Shown: piece after piece, positions 45,501 to 52,014 of the stretch
How positions within the stretch are numbered: position 1 is the first letter of the stretch
Layout: every line of letters starts with the position of its first letter
Assembly: GCA_040219275.1 (NCBI GenBank)
Contig: JAVJSU010000039.1
Coordinates: 62,001 to 126,000 of the forward strand
DNA: 64,000 bases
Source of the DNA: JAVJSU01 sp040219275
Lineage (GTDB): Bacteria; Chloroflexota; Anaerolineae; Aggregatilineales; Phototrophicaceae
Direction of reading: 5' to 3'
Translations under genes and position numbers: made by a program
The notes under the pieces: model-generated
Told to the model about the DNA's origin: nothing
Databases searched by the model: none
The model's input: only the letters and a program-made list of their open reading frames with translations

Positions 45501-46354
45501 GGGGAATGCTCCTTTACGAAGATGGGGAACTCATCGCGGAAAGCGAAACCAATAGTAACGGCGTTGTTCAATTCCGTGGCTTGCACTCCGGCACTTATGT
45601 AGTCTGTGAAGTTCAACAACTGAATTGGCGCAGTACCACCCACTATGTAGATGAAGAATTCGGACAACCCTGTTCTGACCCGATCACTCTGGTTCAGGGC
45701 AACAACACCCGCGTAGACTTTGGTAATATCTATGTCGCACCGCCTGTCTCCGGTGATTGTGACGCGGCATTCGCCTACTCCGTCTACAGCTTCGATCAAA
45801 GTGACCGCAAAGATGGTAACCCAGTCAACGCCAACCGCTCAATTACGAGTAACGCACTTGGCGCACCGGATAGCTTTGATGCCTACTTCAATTTCTACTC
45901 TCTCGGCTTCGGTGGCACGATCATCCTTGAGTTCAACACCTATATCGTGCAAAATCCATATGGGCATGAACTCACGATTTATGAAACCAGCTTCGGCGGT
46001 ACAACATTCGGTAGCTATCCTGAGCAAGCACGGGTATGGGTCGCACAATCTGCCAGTGGTCCATGGTTTGATCTCGGTGTAGCCCAACATGACGAGTATC
46101 TCTCGTTCCCGCCAGAACTTGATTGGGCACGGTATGTCAAGATTCGGGACATCTCAAATCCCGACAGCTTCGGCAACGATGCAGACGGCTACGATGTCGA
46201 TGCAGTCGGCGCGTGTATGGTGAGCAATGAAGCACCCGGAGGCGGCGAAGAAGTTCCCGCAGGACCGGCATTCACCGCACCACCCACAGGTGATACACCA
46301 CCTACCGATGATGGCAGTGATGATACACCCGGTGATCTCTCCGGAACATCATAA
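42593..46354 (+). CDS. Secreted subtilisin-like protease with GGYALSGL repeats and SpaA/Cna-B-like domains
   Basis: 1,253 residues. A signal peptide (LTLLVMLITGVLLSMSIFPVAA) is followed by four GGYALSGL repeats (55-88). The peptidase S8 core is split. D139 lies in LLIVDDF and H150 in HGELV; the oxyanion Asn is N512 in ASSGN and the nucleophile S571 in GTSWSAP. Between them sit two tandem modules of about 90 residues (FGYQN...IPxGNNNK...PGRxxxAFSV). After the protease come Cna-B/SpaA-like beta domains alternating with SdrD-B-like ones (ITAKKYEDLNGNG; ITATKFNDLNING), then a discoidin-like C-terminal domain (about 1055-1205) and a Pro/Thr/Asp tail. Target unknown; the Asp choice at 139 or 140 is uncertain. 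Confidence 0.85.
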   Translation: MRLRTPQFRKHRLTLLVMLITGVLLSMSIFPVAADDTPSTGIACAVTTEMVTGQGGYALSGLGGYALSGLGGYALSGLGSGGYALSGLGDLTPQETAALIAEIEGNPATPEWLSTYVRNANLTGGDGFNSVKVGLLIVDDFDGTTDHLEHGELVNLVVDDLTEQLLSALGITLNIEVIQVDISEMGNYQIDAISAGIQSAIDGRPDIEHWVINMSFGLVPCEFTDDEGNTFNFNDFIEAREDSFVDSVRPVLECIVYDDDYEDEYEGYSGEYEVSGTAYFGYQNDNDQIVTIPTGNNNKLTPSQEGVELPTTFYPGRIINAFSVPFYGSDIVWTLEGPDGSRRTSTAGLLSPECNHPPRGQVIPIIECVATDGEVKVARFGYLNQNPFVVEIPIGNNNKFSPLPKGRGQHTVFQPGRVEDAFSVTYTGQLNWHLRYGRNNVTGSTATADPCTDLPGGPDFNDFNLIDYLEGTGVTLDEIFGGLDPDQFEDLTDLLDLLIAGGNVIPVASSGNFAPTLGSFPLVPASLPQVIAVCATLGDDGPQWTGSHDGNMCAPGGWYEFQPGYVGIGTSWSAPFVSVIAAIWLTYPDACTFQTDGEGNIVGPPITIPFAEDFVNAIFTSDGLNPLNCSFDDDEPGSLTIVKETSPANTRRFNFDGGEELGTFRLRNGESETFEELAEGSYTVAETNTNSNWLLEDVTCTVDDEGYDSTFEFNSDSNSITVDLAEGENVTCTFYNVRSGRITAKKYEDLNGNGHRNAGQGESWLYRWEMTVYQGESEVASGDTGESGYVRFDGLLPGEYTVCEEDREGWENTSHEGELCTDVVVTSAGNATVVFGNRETFEAGSITINKEVISPNDGDFNFRSSQIGNFTLSDGESYTAEELEPGTYTIRETNTNNNNWYLDSVICGEGVEYNVNLTTATLTIYLGAGEDANCTFYNERASRITATKFNDLNINGRFNGGQGEERLSEWGMLLYEDGELIAESETNSNGVVQFRGLHSGTYVVCEVQQLNWRSTTHYVDEEFGQPCSDPITLVQGNNTRVDFGNIYVAPPVSGDCDAAFAYSVYSFDQSDRKDGNPVNANRSITSNALGAPDSFDAYFNFYSLGFGGTIILEFNTYIVQNPYGHELTIYETSFGGTTFGSYPEQARVWVAQSASGPWFDLGVAQHDEYLSFPPELDWARYVKIRDISNPDSFGNDADGYDVDAVGACMVSNEAPGGGEEVPAGPAFTAPPTGDTPPTDDGSDDTPGDLSGTS
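42755..42856 (+). repeat. Four GGYALSGL octapeptide repeats
   Basis: Units at 42755-42778, 42779-42802, 42803-42826 and 42833-42856 each encode GGYALSGL, with GS inserted before the last. Codons differ at silent positions between units, so the peptide rather than the DNA is conserved. Confidence 0.9.
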
Positions 46355-46375
46355 GCTAAACAGCTAACATAAAAC

Positions 46376-46412
46376 AAAAAGCCGGATGAGCAAATTCATC
46401 CGGCTTTTTTTA
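46376..46412. terminator. Bidirectional intrinsic terminator
   Basis: GCCGGATGA (46381-46389) pairs with TCATCCGGC (46396-46404), flanked by A and T tracts. It separates the convergent subtilase and clpB genes and can serve both. Confidence 0.88.
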
Positions 46413-46434
46413 TTTCACTCACCCACGTAGAAAA

Positions 46435-49038
46435 TTAGGCGATAGTCACTTGCGGAACAGATGTAAACGTCAGTCCATCGCTATCCGCATCTACAAGCAC
46501 ATGATCGCCCTCTTGAATTTGACCTTCTAGCAAAGCAATCGCAAGCGGGTCTTGCAATTCACGCTGAATGGTTCGCTTGAGTGGACGCGCCCCGAATACC
46601 GGATCAAACCCGCGCTCTGCCAACAGATACTTCGCATCAGCAGTCAGTTCGATCGTCACGCGACGATCCGCAAGCAACCGCTCTAAACGCGCCAACTGAA
46701 TATCGACAATTTGGACGATATGCTCACGCTCCAGGCTATGGAAGATGATAATTTCATCCAGCCGATTCAAAAATTCTGGACGGAAGTGGCGATCAAGCTG
46801 ACCCATTACCGCATGGCGAATCTCTTCTTTGCTGGCTTCCACGCCCATTTGCTTGATGAAATCACTACCCACGTTACTGGTCATGATAATCACCGCGTTG
46901 GTAAAATCTACCGTCCGTCCCTGCCCATCCGTTAAGCGTCCATCATCGAAGACCTGCAAAAAGATGTTAAACACATCAGGATGCGCTTTTTCGATTTCAT
47001 CAAACAACACCACGCTATACGGACGACGGCGCACGGCTTCCGTGAGTTGTCCGCCTTCTTCATAGCCCACATATCCCGGAGGTGCACCGATCAAACGGGC
47101 GACGGCATGTTTTTCACCGTATTCGCTCATATCAATGCGGATCATCGCGTTTTCATCGTCGAATAGGAAGTTCGCCAATGACCGCGCCATTTCGGTTTTA
47201 CCCACACCTGTAGGACCGAGGAACAGGAACGTTCCCACCGGACGATTCGGGTCTTGCAAGCCAGCACGACTACGGCGCACCGCAGACGAAACCGCCTTCA
47301 CTGCATCGTCCTGCCCGATCACGCGATGATGCAAGCGATCTTCCATGTGGAGCAATTTCTCAATCTCGCCTTCCAGCAATCGCGAAACCGGCACGCCCGT
47401 CCAGCGGGAGATGATAGAGGCGATTTCGTCAGCATCGACCTCTTCTTTAAGCATTGATGCCCCTTCAGCGCGCATCTGCTCCATATGGATTTCACGCTCG
47501 CCGAGTTCTTTTTCTAGCTCTGGCAACGTGCCGTAGCGCAAACGGGCGGCGGTTTCTAAATCACTGCGCCGTTCTGCCCGCTCAAGCTCGATTTTGGCAT
47601 CATCCATCTGCGTTTTGATCTCGCGGATGGATTGAATCGCCTCTTTTTCCTTCTGCCAACGCGCCGTGAGCACGTTTAATTCTTCATGTAAATTAGCCAG
47701 TTCACCCTCAAGATCATCCAGCCGTTGCTTGGAGGCTTGATCGCGCTCTTTCTTCAGGGCTTCGCGCTCAATCTCCAACTGCATGATGTGCCGTTCCGCT
47801 CGATCTAGCTCCGCCGGACGCGAATCAATCTCCATTTTGAGATGCGCGGCGGCTTCGTCGATCAAGTCAATAGCTTTATCCGGCAATTGGCGATCTGGAA
47901 TATAACGGTTGCTGAGCGTCGCGGCGGCGATCACGGCACTATCTTGAATCCTCACACCATGATGCACTTCGTAGCGTTCTTTTAGTCCGCGTAAAATGCT
48001 GATCGTATCTTCAACGCTCGGCTCACCGACAAATACCGTCTGGAAACGTCGTTCCAGCGCGGCATCTTTTTCAATGTGTTTGCGATATTCGTCCAACGTG
48101 GTCGCGCCGATCATATGGAGTTCGCCACGCGCCAGCATCGGCTTCAACATATTGCCTGCATCCATCGCGCCTTCTGCCGCTCCCGCGCCTACAACCGTGT
48201 GCAACTCGTCCAGAAAAAGGATGATCTTACCCGCGCTATCGGAAACTTCTTTGAGTACGGCTTTCAAGCGTTCCTCAAATTCACCACGGAATTTTGCGCC
48301 GGCGACCAGACTGCCCATATCCAGTGAAATCAGCGTTTTATCACGCAAGCCTTCCGGCACGTCCCCATTGACGATTCGTTGCGCCAAGCCTTCTACGATT
48401 GCTGTTTTACCAACACCCGCTTCACCAATCAGCACCGGATTATTTTTCGTCCGGCGGCTAATCACATGAATCACACGGCGGATTTCTTCATCACGCCCGA
48501 TAACCGGATCAAGTTTACCCTGACGGGCGACGGCGGTGAGGTCACGTCCGTATTTTTCGAGACTCTGGAATGTGCTCTCAGGGTCTTGCGACGTGACACG
48601 CTGACCGCCACGAATGCTGGTCAATGCCTGCAAAATCGCATTTTCGCTGATGCCATTGCGCTCAAGTATGCCGCGTAACGCCTTGCTTTCCACCAGCGCC
48701 AACAGCATATGCTCCGTGCTGGTGTAATCATCTTTCATCTTGGCGGCGTGCTTTTCCGCAGAGTTCAACACATTCACAAGATCACGGTGTAAGCCCAGTT
48801 GCACCCCACCGCCAGAAATGCGTGGCATAGAATCCAACATGCCTTCTAATTCGTTTATCAGGCTTTGCGGGCGAATACCAATCTTGGCGACGACTTCCGG
48901 CACTACTCCGTCTTGCTGGGTCATCAGTGCCATCATCAAGTGAATCGGCTCAATACTACCGTGATTATTGTCTGACGCGATAGATTGCGCCTTGATAAGC
49001 GCTTCTTGCGCCTTGTTTGTATATTTGTTTAAATCCAT
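46435..49038 (-). CDS. clpB: ATP-dependent disaggregase ClpB
   Basis: Hexameric AAA+ chaperone of 867 residues that, with DnaK, rescues aggregated proteins in the cytoplasm. The N domain (about 1-145) and NBD1 with Walker A GEAGVGKT and Walker B ILFLDELH are intact. The coiled-coil M domain (about 405-525, rich in Glu/Arg/Leu) is long, which separates ClpB from ClpA and ClpC. NBD2 has GPTGVGKT and VVLFDEIEKAH, and the C domain is complete. There is no ClpP-binding IGL-type loop that I can identify. A GGGAGGT ribosome site precedes the ATG. I see no CIRCE element. Confidence 0.95.
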   Translation of the reverse strand: MDLNKYTNKAQEALIKAQSIASDNNHGSIEPIHLMMALMTQQDGVVPEVVAKIGIRPQSLINELEGMLDSMPRISGGGVQLGLHRDLVNVLNSAEKHAAKMKDDYTSTEHMLLALVESKALRGILERNGISENAILQALTSIRGGQRVTSQDPESTFQSLEKYGRDLTAVARQGKLDPVIGRDEEIRRVIHVISRRTKNNPVLIGEAGVGKTAIVEGLAQRIVNGDVPEGLRDKTLISLDMGSLVAGAKFRGEFEERLKAVLKEVSDSAGKIILFLDELHTVVGAGAAEGAMDAGNMLKPMLARGELHMIGATTLDEYRKHIEKDAALERRFQTVFVGEPSVEDTISILRGLKERYEVHHGVRIQDSAVIAAATLSNRYIPDRQLPDKAIDLIDEAAAHLKMEIDSRPAELDRAERHIMQLEIEREALKKERDQASKQRLDDLEGELANLHEELNVLTARWQKEKEAIQSIREIKTQMDDAKIELERAERRSDLETAARLRYGTLPELEKELGEREIHMEQMRAEGASMLKEEVDADEIASIISRWTGVPVSRLLEGEIEKLLHMEDRLHHRVIGQDDAVKAVSSAVRRSRAGLQDPNRPVGTFLFLGPTGVGKTEMARSLANFLFDDENAMIRIDMSEYGEKHAVARLIGAPPGYVGYEEGGQLTEAVRRRPYSVVLFDEIEKAHPDVFNIFLQVFDDGRLTDGQGRTVDFTNAVIIMTSNVGSDFIKQMGVEASKEEIRHAVMGQLDRHFRPEFLNRLDEIIIFHSLEREHIVQIVDIQLARLERLLADRRVTIELTADAKYLLAERGFDPVFGARPLKRTIQRELQDPLAIALLEGQIQEGDHVLVDADSDGLTFTSVPQVTIA

Positions 49039-49071
49039 TGTAAGTACCTCCCTTGCAATAAGTATAGTATA

Positions 49072-49097
49072 GAAAAATTATATATATTCGTTGTCAA
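49072..49097 (-). promoter_or_regulatory. Possible clpB promoter
   Basis: On the minus strand a perfect TTGACA (49097-49092) is followed by AT-rich DNA with TATACT 20 bases on; the spacer is longer than ideal. No heat-shock operator is evident. Confidence 0.35.
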
Positions 49098-49120
49098 CAT
49101 AACATCAGAAAAACATCAAC

Positions 49121-49147
49121 AAAAACGCCCTCATTGCTGAGGGCGTT
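49121..49147 (-). terminator. Intrinsic terminator of the small unknown gene
   Basis: Leftward, AACGCCCTCA (49147-49138) and TGAGGGCGTT (49133-49124) pair over ten bases around four, followed by a short T tract. It lies between the 93-residue gene and the clpB promoter. Confidence 0.8.
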
Positions 49148-49172
49148 AAAGAGTTTAGATTTACTGTGGAGG

Positions 49173-49454
49173 TTATTGGCGTTTAAACTCCTGCATCAGT
49201 GCCTGGACTTGCTGGATACAAGCCACATAGCGGGGATCAAGCGGATTGCGGATCTGATTGGCTGTGGTTGTAATTCTGCCAATCAACGCTTGATTTTCAA
49301 GACTGCCCAACGGTGTACTCATCAGTTGCCGACGAAGTTGAACGAGATCGTTCACAATTCTGTTGAGTTCAGAATCACCACTGCCTTGCAATGTCATGAT
49401 CCATGAGTTAATCATCGCACCGGGCGTATTTTCGCGTGCATTTCTAACATTCAT
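49173..49454 (-). CDS. Small unknown helical protein
   Basis: 93 residues, unrecognised. It has no signal peptide or membrane helix. The sequence is predicted helical with regularly spaced leucines (LNRIVNDLVQLRRQLM...LENQALIGRITTTANQI) and ends ACIQQVQALMQEFKRQ. AGAGGA lies about ten bases before the ATG, and a good terminator follows the stop, which together support a real gene. It stands alone between clpB and the LysM lipoprotein gene. Confidence 0.65.
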   Translation of the reverse strand: MNVRNARENTPGAMINSWIMTLQGSGDSELNRIVNDLVQLRRQLMSTPLGSLENQALIGRITTTANQIRNPLDPRYVACIQQVQALMQEFKRQ

Positions 49455-49637
49455 TTGTTTGTATTCCTCTGAAACTCATTAAAAGGCTGTGTCAAATAAG
49501 ACCGGATAATGACAGCAATGAACCAGAGATTACACGTTAACGATACGCCGTTCTTGTAGGGGTGTCACTGGTACTAAAGTATGTTTTAGTACCAAAGTCA
49601 TCCTGAGACCTGTGTGAATTGAAAGAGGCAAAATTAT

Positions 49638-49680
49638 AAAATGCACCCTGAGCATGATCATAGCTCAGGGCGCATTTTAT
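49638..49680 (-). terminator. Terminator hairpin after the LysM lipoprotein gene
   Basis: Positions 49638-49653 pair with 49663-49678 over 16 positions with one mismatch, and the outer A/T ends provide a T tract on the minus strand. The loop holds ATGATCAT. The remaining gap to 49455 shows nothing I can name. Confidence 0.75.
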
Positions 49681-49688
49681 GAGTCTGA

Positions 49689-50555
49689 TTATGGCGTGGG
49701 CATGGCTGGTTCTGCGGCTTTGGTAAAAATCGAATGGTGACTTTCCGTGCATGGAATTTGCAGGAAATCGCGCCCTAGTGGATAGACGCGCCAACTATAT
49801 GTTCCGCCGCCCGGAATTTCCGATAGATCAAGCGTATAATCATTGCGAAATTCCACCAGATACTCGTCATACATACTACCGGAGGCATCTGCGTTGTACC
49901 ACAAACGCACCAGATAGCGCGGGGCATCCGGTCCACGCCAATTAAACGTGATCGTACCACTCCCCTCAACAGTGATCGTACCATTGAACGGCGTGAGCAA
50001 CTCCCACGGCGAGCATACAAATTCGGGCGATGACGGATGTGCCTGACCCGGAACGCGAATCCGTTGTCCTAACCGAATAAGGCTGGGATCCGCAATACAG
50101 TTGCCTTCCGCAAGGTCATTGGCATATGTGTTATAACGCGGCGCAATATTCGCCAGCGCATCCCCCGGTTGCACTACATATTCCAGTTGCCAATCGTCAC
50201 GCGGTTCGCACGTTTCTTGACCCGGTTCGGGTGTCGCGGTGTTTAGCCCCTGCAAACCCGGAATATTCACCTCAAGATTGACCGTCGGCGTGGGAGTTAC
50301 CGTTGCCGGATCGGTGGCTGTTGGCGTAAGCGTGGGAGGCTCGAATGTCGGGGGTGGGCGCAATGTTTGCGATGGTGTGAGCGATGCCAGTGGCGTAAAC
50401 GGCGGTAAAGTTTCGGTAGGTTCCGGCTCCTCCGTTGATTGCTGATTTTCCGGTTGCCGGGCATCTATCGGCAATTCCTGCTGACCTAAATTACATGCCG
50501 CCAATAAAACCATCAGCAACGCGATGAGCATTACGCGCATTCCCTGTTTAACCAT
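49689..50555 (-). CDS. LysM-domain lipoprotein
   Basis: 288 residues. A signal peptide ends in the lipobox LLAAC, so the Cys should be lipidated and the protein tethered to the outer face of the membrane. A Pro/Thr/Glu linker (about 30-105) is followed by a LysM domain (YVVQPGDALANIAPRYNTYANDL...RLGQRIRVPG), which binds peptidoglycan or related glycans. The C-terminal domain looks like an Ig/fibronectin-type fold (FNWRGPDAPRYLVRLWYN; YSWRVYPLG). ATG 50555 follows AGGAGG by nine bases. It is 83 bp behind the HlyD-type adaptor and probably on the same transcript as the permease. Confidence 0.85.
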   Translation of the reverse strand: MVKQGMRVMLIALLMVLLAACNLGQQELPIDARQPENQQSTEEPEPTETLPPFTPLASLTPSQTLRPPPTFEPPTLTPTATDPATVTPTPTVNLEVNIPGLQGLNTATPEPGQETCEPRDDWQLEYVVQPGDALANIAPRYNTYANDLAEGNCIADPSLIRLGQRIRVPGQAHPSSPEFVCSPWELLTPFNGTITVEGSGTITFNWRGPDAPRYLVRLWYNADASGSMYDEYLVEFRNDYTLDLSEIPGGGTYSWRVYPLGRDFLQIPCTESHHSIFTKAAEPAMPTP

Positions 50556-50638
50556 CAAAATTTTCCTCCTCAAACCATCTTAGCCACATACGCCGAAAGT
50601 AAATCCGTGCATGACAATTTTTATAGCATTCAATCAAG

Positions 50639-51991
50639 TTACTGTTCAATGACGACATCGCCTTCCTGCAATCCGCTCAGAATTTCCACACGATCTGTCG
50701 TGCGTAACCCAATTTCTATATTGGCACGACGCGGTCCATCGGGAGTTTCCAGAATAACAAAGGTATTTCCCTGAAATTCGCCAATCGGTCCGGGTGGCAA
50801 CCACAACACGTCCTGCCGGATCTGTAACGGCATTTGAACTTCAATAATCGTCCCTTGCGTTAGGTCGTCAAAAATTGCGCCGATCCGGGTCGTCTGGTCA
50901 GCGTCACGGGCGCTGGCGGGCAAACGCCGGATGATACATTGCACCGCTTCTTCAGGGCGATTTAGCGGATTGCATACCCCAATCAATTCGACACTTAAAT
51001 TTTGGGTGTTATTAATTGGCAAATTGGCGACAACTTCTAGCGGTTCAGGGATACCTACAGTAATCACCGGATCAAAAGCCTGTACACTATCGCCCTGCCG
51101 GATGCTGACCTCTAACACGACACCATCGAGTGTGGAAATTAACGTGGAGCGATCAATATCCTCTTGCAAACGATCAATCGTCAATTGTTGCGAGCGTAAG
51201 TCACTGCCACCTCCGGAAACCGCATTGGTACGCGCCTCCTGTAAACTGCGCTCCGCAAGCAACAAATCATTTTCAAGGTCAATGCGTGTGTTTTCCCATG
51301 ATTGGATCGTATCGCCAGCACTAGCCGCGGATTGTGCATAGGCAAAACGGGCATTTTCAACATTATCCTGCGCGTTCTCCCATGCTTCCAATGCACTATC
51401 TACTGCACCGGGTCCGCCTTCACCATTATAAGAAAGTGCTTCGTAGTAGGCGCGTTCCGCATCAACAACAGCCTCCTGTGCATCCTCATAATTTTGCAAG
51501 GCATCGCGGATACTTGCATTCGGCGGGCTATCCAGATGCCTCTGCAACGATAACTGCGCACGAAACACTGACAGTTCGGCATCTTCGACAGAACTCACCG
51601 ACCCTTCCGCGTCCGCCTCCTGATTCGCCTGCGCGGATTCAAAGGCGATCAACGCATCTTGCAATTGTTCTTCAAGCTGTTCGATGTCCAGATCAGCCAG
51701 CAATTCACCTGTGCTCACCGCCTGCCCCTGTTGAACATTAACGCGCCGTACCGTGCCGTCTGTTTCAAACGACAACAAAAGTTGGTCACGCGGTTGCCAG
51801 CGCCCTGTAAATTCCAACACTTCGACCACATCGCCACGCTGAACGGTGTAGGTCGGGCGGGCAACTGCCTGCGCGGTAGGGAATGGTGTAGATGTTGCGG
51901 CGGATGGCGCGGGCTGGCTATCTACCGATGCACATGCGCCAATCAATAGCGCGCTAAAACTCACAAACAGGAAACTTTTCAAACGACCCAT
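50639..51991 (-). CDS. HlyD/MacA-type efflux adaptor lipoprotein
   Basis: Periplasmic-type adaptor of 450 residues. The signal ends in a lipobox (ALLIGAC). A biotinyl-like hairpin half (VNVQQGQAVSTGELLADLD) precedes a long coiled coil (about 105-265, rich in Glu/Ala/Gln) and the second half (TLISTLDGVVLEVSIRQGDSVQAFDPVITVG). A beta-barrel and membrane-proximal domain follow. Such adaptors work with an FtsX/MacB-like permease, here the gene 23 bp upstream. If the host is a monoderm-like Chloroflexota, the adaptor may stay at the membrane rather than bridge to an outer membrane (inference). ATG 51991 is preferred over GTG 51994. Confidence 0.87.
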   Translation of the reverse strand: MGRLKSFLFVSFSALLIGACASVDSQPAPSAATSTPFPTAQAVARPTYTVQRGDVVEVLEFTGRWQPRDQLLLSFETDGTVRRVNVQQGQAVSTGELLADLDIEQLEEQLQDALIAFESAQANQEADAEGSVSSVEDAELSVFRAQLSLQRHLDSPPNASIRDALQNYEDAQEAVVDAERAYYEALSYNGEGGPGAVDSALEAWENAQDNVENARFAYAQSAASAGDTIQSWENTRIDLENDLLLAERSLQEARTNAVSGGGSDLRSQQLTIDRLQEDIDRSTLISTLDGVVLEVSIRQGDSVQAFDPVITVGIPEPLEVVANLPINNTQNLSVELIGVCNPLNRPEEAVQCIIRRLPASARDADQTTRIGAIFDDLTQGTIIEVQMPLQIRQDVLWLPPGPIGEFQGNTFVILETPDGPRRANIEIGLRTTDRVEILSGLQEGDVVIEQ

Positions 51992-52014
51992 CACAAACTT
52001 TCATCCCATCTTTT

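Noticed and set aside
49537..49794. 85-codon leftward frame overlapping the end of the LysM gene
   Set aside because: It runs through the terminator and antisense-like frame of a well supported gene, with no ribosome site or similarity.
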